Assembly (NCBI GenBank): GCA_038526915.1
Contig: JBCBGF010000004.1
Location: 124,001 to 188,000 of the forward strand
DNA: 64,000 nucleotides
DNA from: JBCBGF01 sp038526915
GTDB taxonomy: Bacteria > Pseudomonadota > Alphaproteobacteria > Rhodobacterales > Rhodobacteraceae
Direction of reading: 5' to 3'
Both the position numbers and the translations under genes were made by a program. Below, in pieces: positions 1-8,357 of the stretch (position 1 is its first letter; each line of letters starts with the position of its first letter). The notes under the pieces are model-generated. The model searched no databases, was not told the origin of the DNA, and worked only from the letters and a program-made list of their open reading frames with translations.

Positions 1-1
1 C

Positions 2-604
2 AACGAAGCGCTGGCCTTCGATGACGTGGTCAAGAACGCCTACATGAACCGGATCAGCCTATCGGCCACAGGGTTTTACAAAACGCCCAAGATCGTCTGG
101 GACCGGATCAAGGGAACGGGCCGCCCGTTTTTCTACTTCGCCTACGGGGTAGCCGCGACCGAAGTGGTGATCGACACGCTGACGGGCGAAAATCGGATCC
201 TGCGCGCAGATATCCTGCATGACTGCGGTGCGTCGCTGAACCCCGCGCTGGATATCGGTCAGATCGAGGGCGGCTATGTTCAGGGGGCAGGCTGGCTTAC
301 AACCGAGGAATTGGTGTGGGATGACGCTGGCCGGCTGCGCACGCACGCCCCTTCGACCTACAAGATCCCGGCCTGTTCGGACCGCCCGGATATCTTCAAC
401 GTGGCCCTGTGGGATGGCGAAAACCGCGAAGACACGATCTATCGCTCAAAAGCCGTGGGGGAGCCGCCGCTGATGCTTGGGATATCGGCGCTGATGGCGC
501 TGTCGAACGCCGCTGCGGCCTGCGGCACGCACTACCCCGACTTGCGGGCCCCGGCGACAGCAGAGGCGGTTTTGGCCGCGGTACATCGGGCGCGTGGCGC
601 ATGA
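2..604 (+). CDS. xdhB: Xanthine dehydrogenase molybdopterin-binding subunit XdhB, 3' part only
   Basis: The reading frame is open from the window edge and ends at 602-604, so about 200 C-terminal residues are seen. It is the molybdenum-binding large subunit of xanthine dehydrogenase, which hydroxylates hypoxanthine and xanthine to urate in the cytoplasm. The stretch SKAVGEPPLML carries the Glu that in the Rhodobacter capsulatus enzyme is the active-site base, and the preceding IEGGYVQGAGW and HDCGASLNP segments are typical of the family's cofactor-binding domain. The stop codon overlaps the start of xdhC by 3 nt, so the two are translationally coupled. A close molybdenum hydroxylase is the only alternative, and the xdhC neighbour argues against it. 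Confidence 0.93.
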   Translation, partial: NEALAFDDVVKNAYMNRISLSATGFYKTPKIVWDRIKGTGRPFFYFAYGVAATEVVIDTLTGENRILRADILHDCGASLNPALDIGQIEGGYVQGAGWLTTEELVWDDAGRLRTHAPSTYKIPACSDRPDIFNVALWDGENREDTIYRSKAVGEPPLMLGISALMALSNAAAACGTHYPDLRAPATAEAVLAAVHRARGA

Positions 605-1548
605 GCTTTGATCGCCAATCCCTACGCGATGCGATCGGTGACCACGGACAGGTCGCCCGCATTGTGGTGGCGGAGTTTGCGGGATCGGTCCCGCGGGAGA
701 CGGGCACGGCCATGCTGGTCTGGGCCACCGGCCAATCCGGCACGATCGGCGGCGGCGCGCTGGAATACCAGGCCGTTACAAATGCCAGGGCGGCCCTTCA
801 GAGGCAGGAAGACCGGTTTGATCGTATCCCCCTTGGTCCCGGTGCAGGACAATGCTGCGGCGGGCGCGTGTCCCTTCTGACCGAGGTTTGGACACACGAC
901 CGGATAGCAACTTTCGACGGTCCTATCGTTGCCCGCCCCTGCCCCGGTCACAGCACCACCCCCAGCCTTGCCGTTCAGCGCCTGATTTCGCGCGCGCGGG
1001 GCCAGGGGGCGGAGGTCACACCCACGCTTTTGGACGGGTGGATGATCGAGCCCGTCAGTTCCAACACCCGCGACATCTGGATATACGGGGCGGGCCATGT
1101 GGGTCGCGCCATGGTTGATGTCCTCGCCCCCCTGCCGGATCTCGCGATCACTTGGGTCGACACTGGTATGGCGCGCTTCCCCGACGTGGTGACACCCAAT
1201 GTCACCATGCTACCAGCATCCGATCCTGCGGACGCGGTGGCCCATGCGCCCGACCGGGCGGAGCATTACATCCTCACCTATTCCCACGCTTTGGACCTGG
1301 AAATCTGCCACCGCATTCTGTCACGCGCGTTCCAGTCAGCCGGGCTGATTGGGTCGCGGACCAAGTGGGCGCGGTTCCGCAAGCGCCTTGCTGCACTGGG
1401 CCACGGGCCCGAGCAGATCGCCCGCATCCAATGCCCGATCGGTGATCCATCCCTCGGAAAGCACCCCCAAGCCATCGCTATCGGTGTCGCGCAGGCCGTG
1501 CTGCAAACCAGCAATCGCGCCGCCATTCGCTCAAAGGACACGGGATGA
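601..1548 (+). CDS. xdhC: Xanthine dehydrogenase accessory protein XdhC
   Basis: A 315-residue chaperone that binds the molybdenum cofactor, promotes its sulfuration and hands it to XdhB. The N-terminal part has the XdhC/CoxI signature (GSVPRETGTAMLV, then GTIGGGALEYQA and GQCCGGRV), and the C-terminal half a Rossmann-like segment IYGAGHVGRAM followed by GLIGSRTKWARF. The ATG at 601 is chosen because it overlaps the xdhB stop and begins where the family's homology begins; the frame is open further upstream but there it lies inside xdhB. The stop overlaps the next ATG by 4 nt (ATGA), tying the ABC transporter genes to the xdh operon. Confidence 0.93.
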   Translation: MSFDRQSLRDAIGDHGQVARIVVAEFAGSVPRETGTAMLVWATGQSGTIGGGALEYQAVTNARAALQRQEDRFDRIPLGPGAGQCCGGRVSLLTEVWTHDRIATFDGPIVARPCPGHSTTPSLAVQRLISRARGQGAEVTPTLLDGWMIEPVSSNTRDIWIYGAGHVGRAMVDVLAPLPDLAITWVDTGMARFPDVVTPNVTMLPASDPADAVAHAPDRAEHYILTYSHALDLEICHRILSRAFQSAGLIGSRTKWARFRKRLAALGHGPEQIARIQCPIGDPSLGKHPQAIAIGVAQAVLQTSNRAAIRSKDTG

Positions 1549-3098
1549 CCGCTGCCCACCTGACGCTATCGGGCCTGACAAAGGCCTATCCCGGCGTTGT
1601 CGCGAATGATGACGTCTCCTTTGCCATCAAACCTGGTGAGATCCACGCGCTTTTGGGCGAAAACGGTGCCGGAAAATCCACGCTGGTCAAGATGATCTAT
1701 GGCCTTGTGCGGCCCGATACCGGCCAGATGCATCTGCGCGACAAACCATATGACCCCGCCAACCCCAACGCGGCCCGCCGGGCGGGTATCGCGATGGTGT
1801 TTCAGCACTTTTCCTTGTTCGACGCGCTGGATGTGGCCGAAAACGTGGCCCTGGGGATGGACCAACCGCCCAAGCAAAGGGAACTCGCCCTCCGCATCCG
1901 CGAGGTAAGCGAAACCTACGGCCTGCCCCTCGACCCCGCGCGGCTTGTGGGCGATCTCAGCGCCGGGGAACAGCAACGGGTCGAAATCATCCGGTGCCTG
2001 CTGCAAGACCCAAACCTCTTGATCATGGATGAACCTACCAGCGTTCTGACGCCGCAAGAGGTGGACATCCTGTTCAAAACGCTGCGCAAACTGGCATCCG
2101 AAGGCACCGCGATCCTCTATATCTCACACAAGCTGGAAGAGATCCGAACGCTGTGCGATTGGGCCACCATTCTGCGCATGGGCAAGGTCGTGGCCAGCTG
2201 CGACCCCCGCGAGAAGACGGCGCGGGAGTTGGCCGAGCTGATGGTCGGCGGCACGCTGCAAACGCCCGATCGCTCAGGCAGCGCGCAGGACGAGGTTGCT
2301 CTGGAAGTTGCAGGGCTCTCCGTGCCCTCCTCCAACCCGTTTGGCACCAGCTTGCGCGACGTGTCCCTCCAGGTGCGCAAGGGTGAGATCCTGGGCATCG
2401 GCGGCGTTGCTGGGAACGGGCAGGAAGATCTGCTAGCTGTGTTGTCGGGCGAGGTACGCGCGCCGAAGGGTGCCGTGAAACTAGGCGGGCAAAGCATCGG
2501 ACATTTGGGGCCCAACGCGCGGCGGGCCTTGGGACTGCTCTCAGCCCCGGAGGAGCGGCTGGGCCACGCGGCGGCCCCGGACATGAGCCTGACCGAAAAC
2601 GCCCTTCTCACTGGAGCGATCCGCGAAGGTCTGACGCGGCGCGGGTTTCTGGATTGGCGGGCGGCGCGGGTGTTTGCCGATAGCATCATAGAACAATTTG
2701 ATGTGCGGACGCCGGGCGCGGAACACGCGGCACGGTCGCTGTCAGGCGGGAACCTGCAGAAGTTCGTCATCGGGCGCGAAATCCTGCAGCGCCCGGATGT
2801 GCTCGTCGTGAACCAACCCACCTGGGGGGTTGATGCGGCCGCTGCTGCCGCGATCCGGCAAGCCCTGATGAACCTCGCGATGCGCGGCACCGCGATCGTC
2901 GTCATCAGCCAGGATCTGGACGAGCTTATGGAAATCTCCGACAGGTTCGCGGCGCTGAATGAAGGCCGTCTGACCCAACCCGAACCCACATCCGAGCTGA
3001 CCATCGACCAGATCGGATTGATGATGGGTGGGGCACACAGCCCGAACAACGGTCAGACCGCCGAAGTCACAAGTGAGGCCGCGCATGGTACGGCTTGA
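1545..3098 (+). CDS. BMP/Nup-type ABC importer, double ATP-binding protein (cassette 1)
   Basis: A 517-residue tandem ATPase of the simple-sugar/nucleoside importer class (NupA, YufO relatives). The first half has Walker A GENGAGKS (38-45), signature LSAGEQQRVE (138-147) and Walker B LLIMDEP (158-164). The second half has a degenerate P-loop (GVAGNGQEDL, no lysine) and signature LSGGNLQKF, a pattern normal for this family. It energises uptake through the two permeases that follow. Because the gene starts inside the xdhC stop codon, the substrate is probably a purine base or nucleoside feeding xanthine dehydrogenase; that substrate is inferred from context only. Confidence 0.9.
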   Translation: MTAAHLTLSGLTKAYPGVVANDDVSFAIKPGEIHALLGENGAGKSTLVKMIYGLVRPDTGQMHLRDKPYDPANPNAARRAGIAMVFQHFSLFDALDVAENVALGMDQPPKQRELALRIREVSETYGLPLDPARLVGDLSAGEQQRVEIIRCLLQDPNLLIMDEPTSVLTPQEVDILFKTLRKLASEGTAILYISHKLEEIRTLCDWATILRMGKVVASCDPREKTARELAELMVGGTLQTPDRSGSAQDEVALEVAGLSVPSSNPFGTSLRDVSLQVRKGEILGIGGVAGNGQEDLLAVLSGEVRAPKGAVKLGGQSIGHLGPNARRALGLLSAPEERLGHAAAPDMSLTENALLTGAIREGLTRRGFLDWRAARVFADSIIEQFDVRTPGAEHAARSLSGGNLQKFVIGREILQRPDVLVVNQPTWGVDAAAAAAIRQALMNLAMRGTAIVVISQDLDELMEISDRFAALNEGRLTQPEPTSELTIDQIGLMMGGAHSPNNGQTAEVTSEAAHGTA

Positions 3099-4170
3099 AA
3101 GGCGGCCCGAACCGTCGCGGCATTGGTCCTACGCGACACCGATCCTGGCGGTCGTGGCGACCATGATCGCCGGTGGCTTTCTCTTCGCGTTTCTCGGCAA
3201 AGATCCCTTGGTCGCAATCCGAACGATCTTCTGGGACCCGCTTTTCAACGACCAGTTCGCCGCCTTTTCGCGCCCACAGCTTTTGGTGAAGGCTGGCCCG
3301 CTTATCCTGATCGCCATCGGCCTGAGCCTTGGCTTTCGTGCAGGTGTCTGGAACATCGGAGCCGAGGGACAGTACATCGTCGGCGCGCTTGTCGGTGCGG
3401 GGGTTGCGCTCGCCTTCTATCCGCTTGAGGCCTGGTACGTCTTTCCCCTGATGGTGCTGGGCGGGGCGCTAGGGGGTTGGGCCTGGGGGATGATCCCTGG
3501 GATCCTGCGCACCCAGTTCAACACCAATGAAACTCTGGTCTCGCTCCTGCTGGTTTACGTGGCCGAGCAACTGATGGCGTCGATGGCGCTGGGCCTGATG
3601 CGTAACCCCGATGGCGGAGGCTTTCCCGGCAGCCGGAATCTGGGCGACTACCCGGCGGCCTATAATCAAGAGCTGATTGCGGGGACGGGCATGCACTGGG
3701 GCGTGGTGGCGGCCTTTATCGCGGTGATCTTTGCCTACATCCTGCTCAACCGTCACATCATGGGCTTCAATATCCGCCTGACGGGCCAGGCCCCGCGCGC
3801 CGCGCGGTTCGCAGGCGTCAAGCCCAACCGGCTGATCCTGTTCTGTCTCGGGTTTTCCGGAGCGCTGGCAGGGCTTGCCGGGCTGTTCGAGGTCGCCGGC
3901 CCCGCGGGGCAGATCACCATCGATTTCAACGTGGGCTACGGCTTTACCGCGATCATCGTGGCCTTTCTTGGGCGCCTGCACCCCGTGGGCATCCTGCTGG
4001 CGGGGCTGTTGATGGCGCTGACCTATATAGGGGGCGAGTTGGCGCAGTTCATGCTGGGCCTGCCCGCCGCCGCGATCCAGGCGTTTCAGGGGATGCTGTT
4101 GTTCTTCCTTCTCGCGGGCGACGTGATGACGAACTACCGCGTCCGCATCGGCAAAACAGAGGTGGCGTGA
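3085..4170 (+). CDS. BMP/Nup-type ABC importer permease 1 (cassette 1)
   Basis: A 361-residue inner-membrane permease of the branched-chain amino acid/monosaccharide type permease family (YufP/NupB group). Hydrophobic helices run through the whole chain after a short basic N-terminus; the family-type segments WNIGAEGQ (around residue 90) and NTNETLVSLLL are visible. The ATG at 3085 overlaps the ATPase stop by 14 nt; the frame is open to 3028, but that would add a basic tail inside the upstream gene. It forms the transmembrane channel with the next gene. Confidence 0.9.
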   Translation: MVRLERRPEPSRHWSYATPILAVVATMIAGGFLFAFLGKDPLVAIRTIFWDPLFNDQFAAFSRPQLLVKAGPLILIAIGLSLGFRAGVWNIGAEGQYIVGALVGAGVALAFYPLEAWYVFPLMVLGGALGGWAWGMIPGILRTQFNTNETLVSLLLVYVAEQLMASMALGLMRNPDGGGFPGSRNLGDYPAAYNQELIAGTGMHWGVVAAFIAVIFAYILLNRHIMGFNIRLTGQAPRAARFAGVKPNRLILFCLGFSGALAGLAGLFEVAGPAGQITIDFNVGYGFTAIIVAFLGRLHPVGILLAGLLMALTYIGGELAQFMLGLPAAAIQAFQGMLLFFLLAGDVMTNYRVRIGKTEVA

Positions 4171-5102
4171 TGGATCTGTCTTCGATTGACCCGATCCTTT
4201 TGATTGCCGCACTGATGGTGGCGGCGACGCCGATCCTGCTGGCCGCGATCGGCGAGTTGGTGGTCGAGAAATCCGGCGTCCTGAACCTGGGCGTCGAGGG
4301 GATGATGATCACCGGCGCGATCTGCGGGTTTGCGGTGGCCGTGGAAACCGGCAATCCGGCGCTTGGGTTCTTGGGCGGCGCAGCAGGGGGTGCCGCACTG
4401 TCCCTCGTGTTCGGTATCCTGACCCAGTTTCTGCTGTCAAACCAAGTCGCCACGGGCCTTGCCCTGACGCTCTTCGGCCTCGGCATATCCGCCCTGATCG
4501 GGCAGGGCTATATCGGGGTGAAACCGCCCACCACAGCGGACCTGAACCTGCCGATCCTGTCTGACCTGCCCGTCCTTGGCCCGATCCTCTTTGGCCATGA
4601 TGCAATGGTTTATGTCTCGATCGGGCTCGTGATCGCGGTCTGGTATGTGTTGAAGTTCACGCGTGTCGGCCTGGTCCTGCGGGCGGTGGGTGAAAACCAC
4701 GACGCGGCCCATGCGCTGGGCTACAAGGTGGTGCGTATCCGCCTGGCCGCCATCGCTTTCGGCGGCGGCTGTGCGGGGCTGGGCGGCGCGTATCTCAGCC
4801 TCGTGCGCGTGCCCCAATGGACTGAAGGGATGACGGCGGGTGCGGGGTGGATCGCACTTGCTATCGTGGTCTTTGCAAGCTGGAAAGCGGGCCGGGTTTT
4901 GCTGGGTGCCTATCTTTTCGGCGGGATCACGGTGTTGCAGTTGAACCTGCAAGCGGCGGGCATGAAGATCCCCGTCGAATACTTGTCGATGAGCCCGTAT
5001 CTGATAACGATCCTGGTGCTGGTCATCATGTCCGCCGACAAAAGCCGCGCTGCGCTGAATGCGCCGGCATCGCTCGGGCGGGCGTTTCACGCCTCAAGCT
5101 GA
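4170..5102 (+). CDS. BMP/Nup-type ABC importer permease 2 (cassette 1)
   Basis: A 310-residue polytopic permease, YufQ/NupC group. The segment EKSGVLNLGVEGMMITGA near the N-terminus and the later GENHDAAHALGYKV cytoplasmic loop are hallmarks of the second permease of these importers. The ATG at 4170 shares one base with the upstream stop; a GTG one codon earlier is also possible. It pairs with the preceding permease. The 52-bp gap to the binding-protein gene holds a short dyad (5117-5122 with 5130-5135) but no run of T, so the transcript probably continues. Confidence 0.9.
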   Translation: MDLSSIDPILLIAALMVAATPILLAAIGELVVEKSGVLNLGVEGMMITGAICGFAVAVETGNPALGFLGGAAGGAALSLVFGILTQFLLSNQVATGLALTLFGLGISALIGQGYIGVKPPTTADLNLPILSDLPVLGPILFGHDAMVYVSIGLVIAVWYVLKFTRVGLVLRAVGENHDAAHALGYKVVRIRLAAIAFGGGCAGLGGAYLSLVRVPQWTEGMTAGAGWIALAIVVFASWKAGRVLLGAYLFGGITVLQLNLQAAGMKIPVEYLSMSPYLITILVLVIMSADKSRAALNAPASLGRAFHASS

Positions 5103-5154
5103 GGCACCTGTCAACGGCGGGCCGTCAGAGCCCGCGAAACCTGGGGAGACTTCC

Positions 5155-6228
5155 ATGAACTTCAAATCACTCGCCGCCGGGGCCGCGCTGGCCCTTGGCC
5201 TTGCGACGGCGGCCACCGCACAAGACGATCCGGTCAAGGTCGGCTTTATCTATGTGGGCCCCGTGGGCGACTACGGCTGGTCCTATGAGCACAACGAAGG
5301 GCGTCTCGCCGTGGAAGAGGCGTTTGGAGACAAGGTTGAAACCACCTTCGTCGAAAGCGTGCCGGAAGGGGCCGATGCGGAGCGTGTGATGACGCAGATG
5401 GCCCTGTCGGGCCATGACCTGATCTTCACCACGTCGTTTGGGTACATGGACTCGACCATTGCCGTGGCCGAGAAGTTCCCTGACGTGAAGTTCGAGCACG
5501 CCACCGGCTACAAGCGCGCCGACAACGTCTCGACCTATTCGGCCCGCTTCTACGAAGGCCGCGCGGTGATCGGACATATCGCGGGCAAGATGACGGAATC
5601 GAACGTGGTGGGCTACATCGCCTCCTTCCCGATCCCCGAGGTGATCCGGGGCATCAACTCGGCCTACCTCCACGCCAAGAAGGTGAACCCCGATGTCGAG
5701 TTTCGGATCGTCTGGGTCTACACCTGGTTCGACCCCGCGAAAGAGGCCGATGCCGCACAGGCGCTGATCGACCAGGGCGCGGACATCCTGATGCAGCACA
5801 CCGACTCCACGGCACCGATGACCATCGCCGAGGAAAAGGGCATCCTCGCCTTCGGACAGGCGTCTGACATGATCAACTTCGGCCCCAACAGCCAGCTCAC
5901 TTCGATCATTGACAACTGGGCGCCCTACTACATCGCCCGCACCCAGGCGGTGATGGACGGCACCTGGGAAAGCACCGACACCTGGGACGGGATCGAACCC
6001 GGCATGGTCGCGTTCGCGGCCATGTCCGACAAGATCCCCGCCGATGTGCGGGCCGAGGCCGAACAGATGATCGAAGACATCAAGTCGGGCGCTTATCACC
6101 CGTTCACCGGGCCGATCAACAAGCAGGATGGTTCGGCCTGGCTCGCCGAGGGTGAGATTGCCGATGACGGCACGCTGGCAGGCATGAACTTCTATATCGA
6201 AGGTCTGACGGGCGAGATCCCGAACTGA
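5155..6228 (+). CDS. BMP-family substrate-binding protein of ABC importer (cassette 1)
   Basis: A 357-residue periplasmic binding protein of the BMP (PnrA-like) family. Residues 1-22 form a Sec signal peptide with an AxA-type cleavage site (ATA before QDD); there is no lipobox Cys, so the protein is likely soluble in the periplasm. Mature-domain landmarks are VGFIYVGPVGDYGWS and FTTSFGYMDS. The ATG at 5155 has the purine-rich GGGGAG 7 nt upstream; the frame is open earlier only within the previous gene. It is the last gene of the xdh-linked importer and is followed by a strong terminator. Characterised relatives bind purine nucleosides or bases, which agrees with the xdh linkage. Confidence 0.9.
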   Translation: MNFKSLAAGAALALGLATAATAQDDPVKVGFIYVGPVGDYGWSYEHNEGRLAVEEAFGDKVETTFVESVPEGADAERVMTQMALSGHDLIFTTSFGYMDSTIAVAEKFPDVKFEHATGYKRADNVSTYSARFYEGRAVIGHIAGKMTESNVVGYIASFPIPEVIRGINSAYLHAKKVNPDVEFRIVWVYTWFDPAKEADAAQALIDQGADILMQHTDSTAPMTIAEEKGILAFGQASDMINFGPNSQLTSIIDNWAPYYIARTQAVMDGTWESTDTWDGIEPGMVAFAAMSDKIPADVRAEAEQMIEDIKSGAYHPFTGPINKQDGSAWLAEGEIADDGTLAGMNFYIEGLTGEIPN

Positions 6229-6249
6229 TCGCGCTCAAACCAACTACCA

Positions 6250-6277
6250 AAGGCCCGGCCCCTGCGCCGGGCCTTTT
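6250..6277 (+). terminator. Rho-independent terminator after the xdh/ABC operon
   Basis: A perfect 10-bp stem (6250-6259 with 6266-6275) around a 6-nt loop, ending in four T. It lies 21 bp after the binding-protein stop and ends the xdh-importer operon. Confidence 0.9.
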
Positions 6278-6309
6278 CAATACCGATGCCCCGTGATGGA
6301 GTACGCGCC

Positions 6310-7404
6310 ATGACGCGCATCCTCATCATCGGTGGTGGCATCTCGGGGCTATCCGCTGCGGCGGCTTTGGCACCGGAGGCCCAGGTGACCCTCGTCGAAC
6401 AGGAAGATGCGTGGGGCTATCATGCGTCGGGCCGGTCGGCGGCGATGTTTCTGGAAGACTACGGAAATACAACGATTCGCGCGCTGAACGCGCTGTCAGC
6501 CCCCTATCATCGCGACCTGGGCGTTCTGACGCCCCGTGGCGTCCTGATCGTGGCAACACCCGAAACCGAGGCTGACTTCGCCGACGATACCGCGACCATG
6601 ACGGCCCATCCGCAAACTGTTGCCGAAGCCTGCGCACGCGTCCCGATCTTGAACCCCGCTGCCATTTCCCGCGCGGCCTTCATCCCCGACGCCTATGACA
6701 TTGATACCGGTGCCTTCCTTCACCACTACGCCAAAGACGCCACAGCCCACGGCGCTCAGATCGTGACCGGGGCCCACGTCACCGCGATTGAACGCACCCC
6801 GCACGGCTGGACCGTGGCCACATCGGCGGGCCGCTTCGATACCGATCTGATCGTCAATGCAGCCGGGGCCTGGGCCGATGAGATCGCCGTCCTTGCTGGC
6901 CTGCCCCCCGCAGGCCTCGTGCCCTACCGCCGCTCGATGGCCCGCATACCGGCCCCCGGCGGCCATGACCCACGCGGTTGGCCGATGCTTCTGGGCGCCG
7001 GTGAACGCTGGTACGCGAAACCCGATGCCGGGGCATGGATTATCTCGCCCGCCGAGGAAGACGCCACCACCCCGCACGACGCTTATGCCGATGACATGGT
7101 GATCGCCGAAGGCATCGCCCGCTACCAAGCGCATGTCACCGAACCTGTCACGCGTCTCACCACGACCTGGGCGGGCCTGCGCACCTTTGCGCCAGACCGC
7201 ACGCCGGTTATCGGCGCCGATCCAGCGGATGGGACTTTTTTCTGGCTTTCGGGCCAAGGGGGGTACGGATTCCAGATTGCCCCCGCTGCCGCGCGGCTGG
7301 CCGCATGCTTGATCACGGGGAAGACACCTGACCTCGGCGCGCACAGCATCGCCGCACTCCGCCCAGGACGAGCCGGTCTTGGTCAGACGAATTCGGGGCG
7401 ATAA
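6310..7404 (+). CDS. DAO-family FAD-dependent oxidoreductase
   Basis: A 364-residue flavoprotein with an N-terminal dinucleotide-binding motif GGGISGLS (8-15) followed by an acidic residue at the end of the second strand (TLVEQ), and a C-terminal FAD-contacting GLRTFAPDRTPVIG plus WLSGQGGYG. This is the D-amino-acid oxidase/glycine oxidase fold, with D-amino acid dehydrogenase or a related amine oxidase as the probable activity; the substrate cannot be read from sequence. No signal peptide or transmembrane helix is seen, so it is cytoplasmic. The ATG at 6310 is preferred over 6286 because homology starts at MTRILIIGGG. Its 3' end overlaps the convergent Hint gene by 22 bp. Confidence 0.85.
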   Translation: MTRILIIGGGISGLSAAAALAPEAQVTLVEQEDAWGYHASGRSAAMFLEDYGNTTIRALNALSAPYHRDLGVLTPRGVLIVATPETEADFADDTATMTAHPQTVAEACARVPILNPAAISRAAFIPDAYDIDTGAFLHHYAKDATAHGAQIVTGAHVTAIERTPHGWTVATSAGRFDTDLIVNAAGAWADEIAVLAGLPPAGLVPYRRSMARIPAPGGHDPRGWPMLLGAGERWYAKPDAGAWIISPAEEDATTPHDAYADDMVIAEGIARYQAHVTEPVTRLTTTWAGLRTFAPDRTPVIGADPADGTFFWLSGQGGYGFQIAPAAARLAACLITGKTPDLGAHSIAALRPGRAGLGQTNSGR

Positions 7405-8021
7405 TGCTCGGCTTCGGGAAGCACGTACTTCGTCGCCGCCTCTGGCACGAAATCATCCGGCGTGGCCCGCAACGTCGCTTCCAGATCCGCGCGCGTTGCT
7501 TCATCGAGGGTGCGGACCGTCTGCTCTGACGGCATGTAGCTTTCCACCGGCAGCCCATCCACGCAGAACACCTGGTGGCTATCGAAGACGATGTTGTAGT
7601 ATGTCACGTCTCCCTGCCCGCGGTCCTGAAAGGCCTCGTCGCTGGCATCGGCCACATCGCGCGCGGCGATCAGGTAAGACGCGGTATCGGGCATATCCGC
7701 CAGCCGGTATCCCGGCACCAACACCTTGTGATCCGGCGCGACCAGCAGATCGCGCTGGGGCATCATCGGGCCAATGGACCGCGGCTTGAGGCGCACGGGC
7801 GCCAGTGACGGATCGGCAGCGATCTCGGCCTCGGTCACCGTCCGGGTCCAGACCATGCGCACCGCCTGCAGCCCGTTGTCACGGGTCACGATCAGATCAC
7901 CCTTGCGGATGTTCTCGGCGCGGCGTCCACCGCACGGCGTGCGCAAGCTGGCCGATCCGGTCAGGCCCACGACAAGGCCGGACGCGCTGTGGCCTTCGCC
8001 TATCTTGCTCATTGCGTTCAT
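7383..8021 (-). CDS. Hint (hedgehog/intein)-domain protein
   Basis: A 212-residue protein (209 if the second Met at 8012 is used). The segments RRAENIRKGDLIVTRDNG, LLVAPDHKVLV and TYYNIVFDSHQVFCVDG match successive blocks of the Hint fold found in hedgehog autoprocessing domains and inteins. In Rhodobacterales such domains occur in many small proteins of unknown role. The position where splicing domains carry the nucleophilic Cys1 reads GLTGSASLRTP here, so classical splicing is unlikely. There is no obvious signal peptide or repeat region. The 22-bp tail overlap with the upstream FAD gene is convergent, so they are not an operon. Confidence 0.75.
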   Translation of the reverse strand: MNAMSKIGEGHSASGLVVGLTGSASLRTPCGGRRAENIRKGDLIVTRDNGLQAVRMVWTRTVTEAEIAADPSLAPVRLKPRSIGPMMPQRDLLVAPDHKVLVPGYRLADMPDTASYLIAARDVADASDEAFQDRGQGDVTYYNIVFDSHQVFCVDGLPVESYMPSEQTVRTLDEATRADLEATLRATPDDFVPEAATKYVLPEAEHYRPEFV

Positions 8022-8357
8022 CTGCCGGTTTTCCCGTTACTGTCCCCGAGCGTAGCCAATGGGGAAAATGTGGCACGATTGGGGTAAACGAGTGGTCTCA
8101 TACTGGCGCCCGGCGACCTGGCAGCTTTCCGCGCGGCGCTGGCACGATTCACGCCTATTATTTCAGAGTGTTACAGCGACTCGCACGCCCTGTGAGGCCC
8201 CCTAAAAACCTAAAATCGTCGGCATTATCAGGCGGCAAAAAGGCTGACTATTTCCCAGGTTTCGGCAATAGGGGTGCGAATCATAAAATCGTGCGCCGAC
8301 AATCGGTGTGGCGCGACCACACTGTCCAGATATCCCACGGATTGCGGCTGAAAGGCG
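8022..8357. other. 336-bp intergenic spacer
   Basis: This gap separates the 5' end of the Hint gene from the 3' end of the dimethylglycine dehydrogenase-like gene, both on the minus strand, so it should hold the Hint promoter and the terminator of the other gene. I see no coding frame with a plausible start. It contains a 10-bp direct repeat, TGGCACGATT at 8071-8080 and 8140-8149. No clear hairpin-plus-T terminator is visible. Confidence 0.5.
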
